Positions 47,162-56,866 are shown, numbered from the stretch's first letter. The stretch: DNA of 64,000 nucleotides from JAWLFY01 sp964462125 (GCA_964462125.1 CAYWXT010000002.1:1-64000), one strand, 5' to 3'. Translations and numbers: made by a program. Notes: generated by a model from the sequence alone, not told the origin.

Positions 47162-50038
47162 TCAATCTCCCTCCCCACGAGACGACTCCAGCACCGCGGC
47201 TTCGTCCGTCTCGGTCGACGGATCGACGTCCATCGGTTCCAGATTGACCCGTTCTCGATCGGTCTGCTGGCCGACCCGCGACAACTGCGCGAGCGCCAGC
47301 ATGACACCACCGACCACGGTCAGAAACACCCCCAGGTCGAACGCGATCGTGCTGGAAAGCTCAAAGTCACCGACGATCGGCCAGTGGAAATGATGGTAGC
47401 CGCTGGTCAAAAACGGGACGTCCAACACCATCGCGGCAATGCCGGTTGCCGCAGCGACCAACGCCCCGCCGCCGATCAACACGTGGTAGTCGAAGTGGAC
47501 CTGCCGTTCGGCCCAACCGAAGCCGCTGGCCATGTACTGCATGATCAGGGAGATCGAAACGATCAACGCTGCGATAAAACCGCCGCCAGGCAAGTTGTGA
47601 CCCCGCAAGAATATGAAAGCGCCGACCATCATCGACAGGGGCAACATCACTCGCGTGACCGCCACCATCACCACCGGGTGCCGCCCTGGCGAAACCCGTT
47701 GCCCCGGACTCCAGGCCGCCAGTTTCGCGGCCAAGGGGCCGCCCAACATCCCCTCCAGCAGCGCAAAGATGACCAGCGCCGCGATCCCCAACACCATGAT
47801 CTCGCCGAACGTATCGAACCCCCGGAAATCGACCAGGATCACGTTGACCACATTCGTGCCGCCGCTGCCGGGCAACGCTTGCTGCCAGTAATACTCCGAC
47901 AGCGAAGTGAAGTCCCGAGTCATCGTGGCCCAGGTCACCCCGCCGACCGCCAGTCCCACCAACAGCGACAGGCCGCCATGGACCAAGCGCGCCGGGGGCA
48001 GCGATTCGACCACCGAGGTCTTGGGCAAAAAATAGAGTGCCAACAACATCAAGACCAGCGTCACCACCTCGACCGAAATCTGCGTCAGCGCCAAGTCGGG
48101 GGCCGAAAGATAGACGAAAGCCAACGAGCAAATCAGCCCGATCACGTTCACGATGATCAACGCCGGAAGCCGGTCCCGGTGGTTGAGCACCACCAGAACG
48201 CACGAGCCGACCAACAGCAACCAACCGACCAGCAGCACCGGGCCGACCGGGAGCAGTTGCCGCGATCCCGCTTCAAAACTGTGACTGGTGAACCCGATGG
48301 TCCCGGCGACCAACGCGGCGGTGATGATGACCACCAAGTACCGCCGCAGCGAACCGTTGTGCAACCCCGTGGTGAGCTCCCGCGAGCCCTGCGTCGTCGC
48401 GGCAACCAGTCCATCGAAGATCGCTTTGGCTTCCGGCTTCGGCATCCGATCCCAGCCGGCCCGCAGCAAGCGGTAGCCGAGCAGCGTGACCAAGCCGGCA
48501 CCGACCGCCACCAACGACATCGTCACCGCCGGAGTCCAGCCGTGCCACAGCGAGAGGTGAAACGCGGGCACGGGCCCCTGCAACACCGCGGCCGAAGCAA
48601 CCCGCACCGTCCCCCCCGCGAACGCCTCCGGAAACAGCCCGATCAAAACCACCAGGGCCACCAGCAACGCCGGTGAAAGCCGCAAGCCGGGCCCCGGGTC
48701 GTGAGGCGGCTTCGGGTAGTCGTCCCGCCGCCGACCGAGGAAGACGTGAGCGATGTAGCGCAGGGAATAGGCCATCGAGAAGACCGCTGCGATCGTGACG
48801 ACCACCGGCAACATCTGCCTCGAGCCGGCCCAGGCGGTGTGGGACGCCTCCTCCAGCATCATCTCTTTGGAAAGAAAACCATTCAGCGGCGGGAGCCCAC
48901 CCATCGACGCGGCCGCCACGGTCCCCATCGTTGCGGTCAGCGGCATCAGCTGCAGCAGCCCACCGAGCCGCCTCATGTCACGGGTTCCTGTTTCGTGATC
49001 GATGATCCCAGTGTTCAGAAACAACGCCGCCTTGAAGGTCGCATGGTTGATGATGTGCAAGATGCAAGCCACCACCGCGATCGGAGTGGCAAACCCGAGC
49101 AGCATCGTCATCAGCCCCAGATGACTGACCGTCGAATAGGCCAATAACCCCTTCAGGTCATCCTTGAACAGGGCGATCACGGCCCCCAGTGTCATCGTCA
49201 CCAGCCCTGTCGTGGTGACCGTGTAGAACCAAATCTCCGTCCCCGACAACACCGGCCACAAGCGGGCCATCAAGAAGATGCCCGCCTTGACCATCGTCGC
49301 TGAGTGCAGATAGGCCGAGACCGGCGTCGGCGCCGCCATCGCATGCGGCAGCCAAAAGTGAAACGGAAACTGGGCACTCTTGGTGAAACAACCGACCAGC
49401 ACCAGGCCAACGATCCAAGGGTACAGCGACGAGTCTCGCACCAAATCGCCCGAAGCCAGGATCTCCGTCAACGCGTACGAACCGGTGACCTTCCCGAGCA
49501 ACAGCAGGCCGCCGATCAAGGCCAAACCGCCACCGCCGGTGACCGCCAGCGCCATCCGCGCGCCCTGGCGCCCCGCCGCCGTGTGCCCCCAAAAGCCAAT
49601 CAACAAGAACGACGAAAGACTCGTCAGCTCCCAGAAAACCAGCAGCAACAGCAAGTTATTCGAGAGGACGATCCCCACCATTGCCGCCTGGAACAGCAGC
49701 AGATACGTATAGAAATTCCCCATCGCGTCGCCCGCCGCCAGATAGAAACGGGCGTATATCACGATCAGCAAGCCGATCCCGAGGATCATCCCAGCGAACA
49801 GCAGCCCCAAGCCATCGACAAAGAATTGGAGGTCCAAGCCCAGGCGGGTCAGCCAGGGCCAATCGGCGCGGACGACCTCGCCCCGCATCACCGCCGGGAC
49901 GTTGGTTAACAACAGCGCCAGAGCCAACGTGTTCACCGAGCCGCTGGCGATCGCGCAGGCATTCCGGCCGGAGCGGATCATCAGCGCCGGCAGGACAGCT
50001 CCAAGAAACGGGAGCAGCACGATCAGGGCGAGACTCAT
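47162..50038 (-). CDS. mrpA: Na+/H+ antiporter subunit A fused to subunit B
   Basis: A 958-residue polytopic subunit. The first 500 residues match NuoL: LLLLVFWELTSLSSFLLIGF, CFTKSAQFPFHFWLPHAMAA (about 218-237) and VSAYLHSATMVKAGIFLMAR. Residues about 600-780 cover the MbhE/DUF4040-like part (VVTLVLMLLALYFLPKTSVV, VILVDFRGFDTFGEIMVLG). From about 786 the sequence is MrpB: VTRVMLPLSMMVGAFIFLRG, GGFIAALIVSISLIMQYMAS, and a hydrophilic acidic tail. No separate mrpB exists, so this is the fused (group 2) layout. It heads the operon and starts 195 nt from the divergent DUF1592 gene. The complex exports Na+ in exchange for H+, in line with a marine or alkaline habitat. Confidence 0.95.
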   Translation of the reverse strand: MSLALIVLLPFLGAVLPALMIRSGRNACAIASGSVNTLALALLLTNVPAVMRGEVVRADWPWLTRLGLDLQFFVDGLGLLFAGMILGIGLLIVIYARFYLAAGDAMGNFYTYLLLFQAAMVGIVLSNNLLLLLVFWELTSLSSFLLIGFWGHTAAGRQGARMALAVTGGGGLALIGGLLLLGKVTGSYALTEILASGDLVRDSSLYPWIVGLVLVGCFTKSAQFPFHFWLPHAMAAPTPVSAYLHSATMVKAGIFLMARLWPVLSGTEIWFYTVTTTGLVTMTLGAVIALFKDDLKGLLAYSTVSHLGLMTMLLGFATPIAVVACILHIINHATFKAALFLNTGIIDHETGTRDMRRLGGLLQLMPLTATMGTVAAASMGGLPPLNGFLSKEMMLEEASHTAWAGSRQMLPVVVTIAAVFSMAYSLRYIAHVFLGRRRDDYPKPPHDPGPGLRLSPALLVALVVLIGLFPEAFAGGTVRVASAAVLQGPVPAFHLSLWHGWTPAVTMSLVAVGAGLVTLLGYRLLRAGWDRMPKPEAKAIFDGLVAATTQGSRELTTGLHNGSLRRYLVVIITAALVAGTIGFTSHSFEAGSRQLLPVGPVLLVGWLLLVGSCVLVVLNHRDRLPALIIVNVIGLICSLAFVYLSAPDLALTQISVEVVTLVLMLLALYFLPKTSVVESLPPARLVHGGLSLLVGLAVGGVTWATMTRDFTSLSEYYWQQALPGSGGTNVVNVILVDFRGFDTFGEIMVLGIAALVIFALLEGMLGGPLAAKLAAWSPGQRVSPGRHPVVMVAVTRVMLPLSMMVGAFIFLRGHNLPGGGFIAALIVSISLIMQYMASGFGWAERQVHFDYHVLIGGGALVAAATGIAAMVLDVPFLTSGYHHFHWPIVGDFELSSTIAFDLGVFLTVVGGVMLALAQLSRVGQQTDRERVNLEPMDVDPSTETDEAAVLESSRGEGD

Positions 50039-50233
50039 CAGCAGCGATCCGTCGACGATTCCGGTCGTCCGGGCGGTCCCCGGTCGCCGCTATGGTCTTC
50101 CCTCATCCTCCGCTTGCCAACCCGCCCGCCATCTGTTTGCCGCAAACGACGTGCACCGCTAGAATGGGCGGTGCTTACCAACTGCTTTCCCAGCCCTTCC
50201 TGACATCCCACTCGCCGGTCCAACCCAATCGAA

Positions 50234-52882
50234 ATGGCTTTCACCTTCAACCTGGATATTGTGGAGATGCGCCGCCGGCATGCGCTCCACGCTACCATCA
50301 TTGGCCCACTGGCGCTCGGTTGTGTCGCCCTGCTGCTGATGGCCAGCGGCCGATCGCCGGCCGCGGCGGCAGACCGCGCGTCACTTGAATTTCGCGCCGC
50401 AGCCGTGCTCTCCAAGCATTGCCTGGAGTGCCATGACTCGGCCGCGGAGTCGGGCGACTTGGACCTCAGCCGCCGTTCCACTGCGCTCGAAGGTGGCGAG
50501 CAGGGTCCGGGGATCGTTCCGGGTGATCTCGAGGGGAGCTTGGTGTGGGAGATGGTCGACTCGGAGGCGATGCCGCCGGAAAGCCATCCGCGAATGACCG
50601 ATGCGGAGAAAGACATCCTGCGGGAATGGATCGAAACCGGAGTTCCCTGGGCGGCCAAGGTGATCGATCCCGCCGAATTCACCCTCGACGCTGCGCCGCC
50701 CCCAATGTGGTTGCGAAGGCTGACGGTGCCGCAATACGTCCGCACGGTCCGTGCCCTGACCGGTGTCGAGATCGGGGAGGAGGCGGCTCAGGTTTTGCCA
50801 AAGGACCAGCGGGCCGACGGGTTTACCAACACCGCCTACAACCTGGATATCGATCTGGCCCACGTCGAAGGCTTCGCTCGGTTGGCGGAATTGATCGTCG
50901 ACCAAATGAGCATGACGTCGTTCCTGGGGCGGCACGCCCCCTGCCGCACCTTGGATGATGAGTGCATCGACGCGGCGATCGAATCGATGGCGATGGAGTT
51001 CTACCGCGGGCGACCGGAGAAGCATGAACTGGCGGTGCTCCGCAAGGTGTTCGACACGGCAGTCGAGGAAGGAGGCGATTTCGACGCCGGCGCCCGCTTT
51101 GTCGTCCAAGCATTGCTGCAGTCACCGCGGTTTCTGTTTCTGATCGAAGAGGCTGCGTCGGGGTCTGAACCGGAACAGGTCAGCGATTGGGAGCTCGCCT
51201 CGCGTTTAAGTTACGCCGCCTGGGGCCAGTCCCCCGATCAAGAATTGCTGCGGGCCGCCTCCGCCGGTGAACTCTCCGATCCCCGCCGGCTCAAGGCGCA
51301 GGTGCAACGGTTGATGCGCGACGAGCGGGCCATCGAACACTCGGTCGAGTTCGTCGAAAACTGGCTCGATCTCGGCCGCCTTCGAAACCTGCGACCCAAC
51401 CCGAAAAAATTTCCCGACTGGGATGCCGAGTTGGCTCAAGACATGAAAACGGAAACCGAAACCTTTTTCCGCGAAATCGCCTGGCGGCAGAACCGCCCGC
51501 TGTCGGACCTGATGAATGCCCAGGTCAGTTATTTGACGCCGCGACTGGCGCAACATTACGACATCCCCTGGGACTTCGCTGCTGAACTCAGCGACCAGCA
51601 CGCCGCAGCCGCCAGCGGTGAACTGCTCGCCCTCTACAGCTTCGACCAAAACAGCGAGGGGACCGTCGCCGACCTAGTCGGCGGAGAACCGCTCGACCTG
51701 GAAGTCACCGAACCCGATCGGGTTTCCTGGACATCCGATGGCCTGAAACTCGACTCCGAGGTGATCGTCAGCTCCGGCCCCGCCCCGAAACTCAATCGGG
51801 CGATCAAGGAGGCGGGCGAGTTCACAATCGAAACGTGGGCCCTTCCCAAGAACCGCGGCCAGAGGGGACCCGCCCGAGTCGTTTCGATCTCCGGTGGTTC
51901 GACACAACGAAATGTCACGATCGGACAGGAGGGCGACCGCTACGTCGTCCGCTACCGATCCACCGAGCGCGACAACAACGGCATGCCCAACATCGAAGCG
52001 GCCCACGGGTCGGTCGAGAATCGTTGGACTCACCTGGCGTTCACGGTCGACCGCGAGGGGATCGCCACGTTTTACGTCAATGGTGAACAGGCGGCCCAAG
52101 AGAACGCCGGTGGCGACCTTTCGAATTGGGAGGACTCGTTTCCCCTGTTGATCGGCAACGAAACCGGCGGCGATCGCGCCTGGCTGGGCACCCTCCGGCG
52201 GGTCGGCATTTACCCCCGCGCCCTGTCGGCCGAAGAGATCCGGCAGATGAATGTCGGCGCGGTATCCCACGACTTGGACTCGACGCCAGCACGTGGCGGA
52301 TTGTTGACCCAGGCCAGCCTGTTGACGATCGGCGGGGATGAAGCCTCCATGGTCTCCCGCGGACTGTTCGTGCTGAACAATCTGCTGTACAGCCGCGTTG
52401 GGAATCCACCTCCCTGCGTTGACACCGACCCCAAGCCGTCAAAGCCAGGCATGTCACAACGCGATCTGGCGATGGTCCGGCTCTCGGACAGCGCCTGCGC
52501 GGGTTGCCACAGCAAGTTCGAGCCGCTCGCCTTTGGTTTGGAAAAATTTGACGGCGTGGGGGCGTTCCATGACATTGACGAGCACGGCAACGAACTGCGG
52601 CACGACGGAGAAATCCTGTTTCCCGGCCAGGAAGAACCGGTGGCCTACGAAACATCCGCGGAATTGATGGAGCTGCTCGCCAGCAGCGAACGCGTCCACA
52701 AGGGAATGACACGGAAGTTGATCCAGTTCGCGATCGCCCGGCCGCTGGTGCCGGCTGATACCGAGGCCGTCCAAGAGATTCACACACGTGGCTGGGACAA
52801 TGGCGGAACCTACGCGTCCCTGATGGCCGAGATCATGACCAGCGACTTGATCCTGAAGAAGTATCCCGAGACCGACAATTAA
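50234..52882 (+). CDS. DUF1587/DUF1592/DUF1588/DUF1585 protein with inserted LamG domain
   Basis: An 882-residue exported protein. The signal region covers the first 47 residues; an in-frame ATG at 50267 could also serve as start. A cytochrome c domain (HCLECHDS, Cys63-His67) is followed by DUF1587 (LRRLTVPQYVRTVRALTG), DUF1595/1592 (SWELASRLSYAAWGQSPDQE-like run; FVENWLDLGRLRNL) and the DUF1588 start. At about 462-672 a LamG/concanavalin-like domain is inserted (LLALYSFDQNSEGTVADLVG, RWTHLAFTVDREGIATFYVN). DUF1588 then resumes with CAGCHSKFEPLAFGLEKFD (755 on) and DUF1585 closes the protein. The DUF1552 gene follows after 39 nt. The pair is common in planctomycetes; function is unknown, and the LamG domain suggests sugar binding. 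Confidence 0.9.
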   Translation: MAFTFNLDIVEMRRRHALHATIIGPLALGCVALLLMASGRSPAAAADRASLEFRAAAVLSKHCLECHDSAAESGDLDLSRRSTALEGGEQGPGIVPGDLEGSLVWEMVDSEAMPPESHPRMTDAEKDILREWIETGVPWAAKVIDPAEFTLDAAPPPMWLRRLTVPQYVRTVRALTGVEIGEEAAQVLPKDQRADGFTNTAYNLDIDLAHVEGFARLAELIVDQMSMTSFLGRHAPCRTLDDECIDAAIESMAMEFYRGRPEKHELAVLRKVFDTAVEEGGDFDAGARFVVQALLQSPRFLFLIEEAASGSEPEQVSDWELASRLSYAAWGQSPDQELLRAASAGELSDPRRLKAQVQRLMRDERAIEHSVEFVENWLDLGRLRNLRPNPKKFPDWDAELAQDMKTETETFFREIAWRQNRPLSDLMNAQVSYLTPRLAQHYDIPWDFAAELSDQHAAAASGELLALYSFDQNSEGTVADLVGGEPLDLEVTEPDRVSWTSDGLKLDSEVIVSSGPAPKLNRAIKEAGEFTIETWALPKNRGQRGPARVVSISGGSTQRNVTIGQEGDRYVVRYRSTERDNNGMPNIEAAHGSVENRWTHLAFTVDREGIATFYVNGEQAAQENAGGDLSNWEDSFPLLIGNETGGDRAWLGTLRRVGIYPRALSAEEIRQMNVGAVSHDLDSTPARGGLLTQASLLTIGGDEASMVSRGLFVLNNLLYSRVGNPPPCVDTDPKPSKPGMSQRDLAMVRLSDSACAGCHSKFEPLAFGLEKFDGVGAFHDIDEHGNELRHDGEILFPGQEEPVAYETSAELMELLASSERVHKGMTRKLIQFAIARPLVPADTEAVQEIHTRGWDNGGTYASLMAEIMTSDLILKKYPETDN

Positions 52883-52921
52883 GCAATCAGCCGTTTCTAC
52901 CTAACAAGCGAGTAGACGAAC

Positions 52922-54358
52922 ATGACCGCACGAACGCAACTCAACCGACGATCGGTGCTCAAGGGAATTGGTGGGGTCACGATCGGGTTGCCATTTCTTG
53001 AAGAGATGGTCGGCAGCTCGGCGTTGGCGGCATCCAACGCCGAACCGCCGGTGCGGGCCTTCAACGTCTTCTTCGGCCTCGGTATCCCATCGCCGCTGCA
53101 GGAGGAAGGCTTCGACGGGGTGCTGGAACCGCTCAAGCCGTTGTCCGACAAGCTGCTGATCATGCGCGGGGTCGACCACGTGCGTGCGGACGAACCAGGA
53201 ATCAATGCCCACTTTGACGGGGCCGCGGCAGCCTTCACCGCCGAGCCACCCAATGGCAGCGCCCGGGCCGGCGGCGCCTCGCTTGATCAGGTCGTTCGGG
53301 CGGCCCACTATCCCAAAGGATTGCCAGTCGGCATGATCCCGACGCTGGTCGCCGGCACCTACTTCCGCCGCATCGATCGGCCGGTGCGGTATGTCCACAG
53401 CTTCAACCCTGATGGCACCGCCGCCGGTGCGATGCAGGAAAAACCGCGAGATCTGTTCAACCGTATCTTTGGCTCGGTCGCCTCCGCCGACCGTTCCGAC
53501 CCGCGGCAACAGAGGCTTCGCCGCAGCGTGCTGGATGCCGTCGTGGAACAGTCGAAGTTCTACACCGGCAACCGCTCGCCGCTCGGGACGAAGTCCAAGA
53601 CTCGCCTGGCCAACCACCTGGACCGCATCCGCGAGTATGAGCAGCGGGCGTTCGACGTCGATAGCGCCGCAGAACGTCGCCGCGTGCCCCCGATGCCGCC
53701 CGAGTCCAAGCTGCTGCACGGCGGACAAGCTGACCCCGGCGGCGAAGGAATCGACATCACCCTGGAAGACCTGACCGAAGAGTGGCGGCTGATGGCCGAC
53801 CTGTACGCCCTGGCAATCGAAACCGACCGGGCCCGGTTCGGTTCGATCACCTTTCTGGCCTCAGGCGAACGGATCCGGCTCACCGGTGACTATGAGTACG
53901 ACGGCCGCAAGGTCTTTGAGTTCAACGATGCCAAACAGCGGAATTCCAGCGGCGCCAACGCCTGCAGCCACGAATGGTGGCACGCCTTTCGCGAGAACAA
54001 GAAAAACGAACAGCTGCGAGCCCACGCCCATATGAAAATGCGTGAAGTCGCCTACTTCCTCAGCCGGCTCGCCGGGGACGATGCGGTCGAGGCGAACGGC
54101 AAAACGATCCTTGAAAATTCCCTGTTCACCATCTCGACCGAATCGGGGGATGGCCGTCACAACGACGTCAAGCGGGAATTGTCCGGTGTCTTTCATGCCG
54201 TCACCGGCGCCGGCGGACGGATCAAGACGGGCCAGATTGCCGACGTCGACCGTGAAGGGCTTGACGTCTACAACACGATCATCGGGGCGATGGGCGGTGA
54301 ATCCAGACTCGGCCCCGAACGGCGTGACGGGACGGTCGCCGATGCGATCCTGGCCTGA
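52922..54358 (+). CDS. DUF1552 family protein, Tat-exported
   Basis: A 478-residue protein with a twin-arginine signal (TQLNRRSVLKGIGGVTIGLP). DUF1552 markers are FNVFFGLGIPSPLQEEGFDG, DHVRADEPGINAHFDGAAAA, a QSKFYTGNRSPLGTKSKTRL run and ITFLASGERIRLTGDYEYDG. The fold is thought to be near DUF1501 and the alkaline phosphatase superfamily, but no activity is established. It directly follows the DUF1592-type gene, its usual partner; the two probably act together at the cell envelope or periplasm. The start is ATG at 52922. Confidence 0.92.
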   Translation: MTARTQLNRRSVLKGIGGVTIGLPFLEEMVGSSALAASNAEPPVRAFNVFFGLGIPSPLQEEGFDGVLEPLKPLSDKLLIMRGVDHVRADEPGINAHFDGAAAAFTAEPPNGSARAGGASLDQVVRAAHYPKGLPVGMIPTLVAGTYFRRIDRPVRYVHSFNPDGTAAGAMQEKPRDLFNRIFGSVASADRSDPRQQRLRRSVLDAVVEQSKFYTGNRSPLGTKSKTRLANHLDRIREYEQRAFDVDSAAERRRVPPMPPESKLLHGGQADPGGEGIDITLEDLTEEWRLMADLYALAIETDRARFGSITFLASGERIRLTGDYEYDGRKVFEFNDAKQRNSSGANACSHEWWHAFRENKKNEQLRAHAHMKMREVAYFLSRLAGDDAVEANGKTILENSLFTISTESGDGRHNDVKRELSGVFHAVTGAGGRIKTGQIADVDREGLDVYNTIIGAMGGESRLGPERRDGTVADAILA

Positions 54359-54663
54359 GTCCGTACCGTCGGTCGATTCGCAACCCCTGACAACTCAACC
54401 GGGCGGGGGCTGGCCGGGCGAACGGGGGCTGGCCGGGCGAACGGGGGCTGGCCGGGCGAACGGGGGCTGGCCGGGCGAACGGGGGCTGGCCGGACGAACT
54501 GTCGAGCCAGTTTTTGGGCAGGTTCGTTCGGGGAGCGTTGTGAAACCGAGTTCGTTACCCGTCCGGTGGGTACACGCTGGGTCGCCGTCAGTCATAATGG
54601 TGATCGCCTGCGGTCGCCCTCACACCGCTCGCCGTCCGTACGCCTGAACCGAAGATCTGATCG
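54359..54663. other. Intergenic region with 19-bp tandem repeats
   Basis: These 305 nt lie between the DUF1552 and radical SAM genes, both rightward. The left part is a 19-bp tandem array (54402-54496, listed separately). The rest shows no gene or convincing hairpin; the radical SAM promoter should lie here. Confidence 0.5.
54402..54496 (+). repeat. Five tandem 19-bp repeats
   Basis: The unit aacgggggctggccgggcg occurs five times head to tail with no spacer; the first copy starts gg instead of aa and the last has one A for G. The unit is 19 bp, not a multiple of three, so it does not encode a repeated peptide in one frame. The near identity of the middle copies suggests recent slippage. Confidence 0.95.
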
Positions 54664-55995
54664 ATGTACCTGCGTCTGGCTCGCCGACTCCTGGTTGAAA
54701 CCGACAAGCGGTTGTTGATGAAGGCAGCCTGGACGTTGGGGTTCAAAGGGTTGTGGAGCGTTCATCGGCACAAGCGGCGGCTGAAGCGGGGGGAGTTCTT
54801 TCCGCCCTTTTTGTATCTGTCGGTCATCAACAGCTGCAATCTCCGCTGCCAGGGGTGTTGGGTCGACGTCGGCGCCAAGCAACACCGGATCGAGCTGGAG
54901 GCGGCTAACCGCACCATCGCCGAGGCCAAGGCGATGGGAAACAGCTTCTTCGGGATCCTGGGGGGCGAGCCCTTCATGCATCGCGACTTGCTGAAGATTT
55001 TCGAAGCCAACCGGGATGTTTATTTCCAAGTCTTCACCAACGGTCATTTTTTGACCGACGAGATGGCGGCGGAGTTGCGCCGGCTCGGCAACGTGACACC
55101 GTTGATCAGCGTCGAGGGGTCGGAGATGATCAGCGACACGCGGCGCGGCCGCGGCGGTGTGCTGAACCAGACCATGGCCGGGATCGAAGCGGCGATTCGC
55201 AACAAGTTGATGGTCGGCGTCTGTACCAGCGTCTGTAAATCGAACATCGACGATCTCGTCTCCGAAGCCTGGATCGACCGGCTGATCGAGATGGGGGTGA
55301 TGTATTGCTGGTTTCACATCTACCGGCCGGTGGGACCGGAACCGAATCCCCAGCTGGCGTTGTCGAGCCAGGAGCAGCGGCGGGTCCGACAGTTCGTGGT
55401 CGACACACGGGCAACCAAACCGATCATCGTGATCGACGCTTACCACGATGACGCGGGCAATGCCCTCTGCCCCGCCGTGACCGGTTTCACCCACCACGTT
55501 GGACCTTGGGGCGACATCGAGCCGTGTCCCGTGATCCAGTTGGCGACCGATTCGATCCACGACCAGCGGCCGCTGGCCGAAACGTTCAACAAATCGGAAT
55601 TCCTCCGCGAGTTCCGTCAGCTGACGGCCCAGAACACCCGTGGCTGTGTGATCATGGAACGACCTGACCTCTTGATCGAGCTGGCGGAAAAGCACTCCGC
55701 CCGCGACACCACGGCGCGGGGGGAGGTGGTCAAGGAGTTGCAACAGGTCACACCGCGTCGCAGCCAGTACCAGCCGGAGGACGAGATCCCGGAGCGGAGC
55801 CTTGTCTATCGTTGGGCCAAGAAGTACGCCTTCAACGATTTCGGTACCTATGCGAGACATTTCGATGCCAACCGTTACCAGGACCCCGATGCGGCACCAG
55901 CGGAATCGCCGGGACCGGTAGCGGAATCAGCGGGGGCTGAGCCGGCGGATCCCGGTCGCCGAAGCACGGTGGAACTTCCCGTGGTCAGGAGCTGA
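54664..55995 (+). CDS. Radical SAM protein with C-terminal cysteine cluster
   Basis: A 443-residue cytoplasmic radical SAM enzyme. The 4Fe-4S site is SCNLRCQGCW (Cys58, Cys62, Cys65; CxxxCxxC), followed by the SAM-binding FFGILGGEPFMHRDLL run. More cysteines lie at VGVCTSVCKSN and, toward the C-terminus, at ALCPAVTG, IEPCPVIQ and TRGCVIM, which may bind an auxiliary cluster as in SPASM or twitch domains. The N-terminal 45 residues are basic and helical. The last 40 residues are Pro/Ala/Glu-rich and look unstructured. Two unknown genes follow, the first after 7 nt, and may be partners. The substrate is unknown. Confidence 0.88.
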   Translation: MYLRLARRLLVETDKRLLMKAAWTLGFKGLWSVHRHKRRLKRGEFFPPFLYLSVINSCNLRCQGCWVDVGAKQHRIELEAANRTIAEAKAMGNSFFGILGGEPFMHRDLLKIFEANRDVYFQVFTNGHFLTDEMAAELRRLGNVTPLISVEGSEMISDTRRGRGGVLNQTMAGIEAAIRNKLMVGVCTSVCKSNIDDLVSEAWIDRLIEMGVMYCWFHIYRPVGPEPNPQLALSSQEQRRVRQFVVDTRATKPIIVIDAYHDDAGNALCPAVTGFTHHVGPWGDIEPCPVIQLATDSIHDQRPLAETFNKSEFLREFRQLTAQNTRGCVIMERPDLLIELAEKHSARDTTARGEVVKELQQVTPRRSQYQPEDEIPERSLVYRWAKKYAFNDFGTYARHFDANRYQDPDAAPAESPGPVAESAGAEPADPGRRSTVELPVVRS

Positions 55996-56002
55996 ACCAG
56001 CG

Positions 56003-56866
56003 ATGTGGTACACCAGCCGAGGACGCCGTACCCTACAGGGGGCCGAAGCGGAGCTGGTCGCTTCGGCAGTCGACCTGATGATCGATCAGTTGTCGATCGA
56101 CGTGGACGAGACAGGTTTGGAAGCCACCGAGGGAATCTATTACTCCGGGGTGCCGCTGTTCGACTCGCTGACCACCCCTCAGCAAATCGCCTCGCTCCAT
56201 TCCGTCGCCTGTCACCTGTTGACCGATACACCGCCGGTGGCAGATCCCTCTGCGGCGGCCGAGGCGACCATCGCCGCCATCTTTGCCTGTATCCGCGACA
56301 TGATCGCAACCGAGATCGACTGGCACGCCGATCCGGAGCTGGCGTCGATGCTTGATCCCGATCTGCCCGGCTTCTCCTGGCGGAGGCAAGTGCTGGCAGC
56401 CTTTGAGGCGGTGCAGGGAATCGAATGGATCGATGAGCCGCAACCGGAGGGCCTGCAAGCCGAAGGAATGGAGACAGAGGGACTGGAAACGGAGCGGCGG
56501 GAGGCGGAGGGGCTGGAGGCAGATAGCCTGCGCGCTCCATTCGATCCGTTGAGCGAATGCGATCGGTTCTGGGAGCCCGAGCCGGGCGAGGACGACGAGT
56601 CGTTCGAGCTGCCCGCCGAGACGTCCACCGACCTGGAGTGTTGGAGCTTGTGTGTGGAACAGTTGGCCGACGCCATCCTCTGGGATCGCGACTTCGAGAT
56701 GGCGGAGGATTTTCTCGACGCCGATCCCCGTGTTTCCCGCCGCCGGCGCCAGTTGTTGGGCATCCGGGATGACTATTTCACCCGCGTGGCCCCCGATCCG
56801 CGGCCAAGCGAGTTGCCGGAATTGATTGACGCCACCCGAGCCCTGGTGCGGGCCAAGCCGCGTTGA
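56003..56866 (+). CDS. Acidic protein of unknown function with pentapeptide repeats
   Basis: A 287-residue, strongly acidic protein with no membrane segment, not matched to a family. Residues 1-145 are helical (ELVASAVDLMIDQL, AAAEATIAAIFACIRDMIAT). Residues 149-178 are six degenerate five-residue units of the form EGLxA/EGMET. The C-terminal part (about 180-287) is again helical and rich in Asp and Glu, ending in ELIDATRALVRAKPR. The ATG follows AGGAG and lies 7 nt after the radical SAM stop codon, so the two genes are almost surely in one transcript. It could be a partner, scaffold or substrate of that enzyme; none of these is shown. Confidence 0.75.
   Translation: MWYTSRGRRTLQGAEAELVASAVDLMIDQLSIDVDETGLEATEGIYYSGVPLFDSLTTPQQIASLHSVACHLLTDTPPVADPSAAAEATIAAIFACIRDMIATEIDWHADPELASMLDPDLPGFSWRRQVLAAFEAVQGIEWIDEPQPEGLQAEGMETEGLETERREAEGLEADSLRAPFDPLSECDRFWEPEPGEDDESFELPAETSTDLECWSLCVEQLADAILWDRDFEMAEDFLDADPRVSRRRRQLLGIRDDYFTRVAPDPRPSELPELIDATRALVRAKPR
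56447..56536 (+). repeat. Degenerate 15-bp (five-codon) tandem repeats within a gene
   Basis: Six units of 15 bp encode EGLQA, EGMET, EGLET, ERREA, EGLEA and DSLRA. The DNA units differ at several positions, so the array is older than the ones near the POT and DegP gene starts. Confidence 0.7.

Noticed and set aside
47129..48676. Long His/Gln/Arg-rich open frame on the + strand opposite mrpA
   Set aside because: Its composition is the antisense image of membrane helices, and it contains no domain.
54402..54496. 19-bp repeats as a CRISPR array
   Set aside because: Units are directly joined with no spacers, are too short, and no cas gene is present.
54592..55860. Open frame of 422 codons on the - strand opposite the radical SAM gene
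   Set aside because: The + strand frame carries the CxxxCxxC motif; the antisense frame has no recognisable domain.
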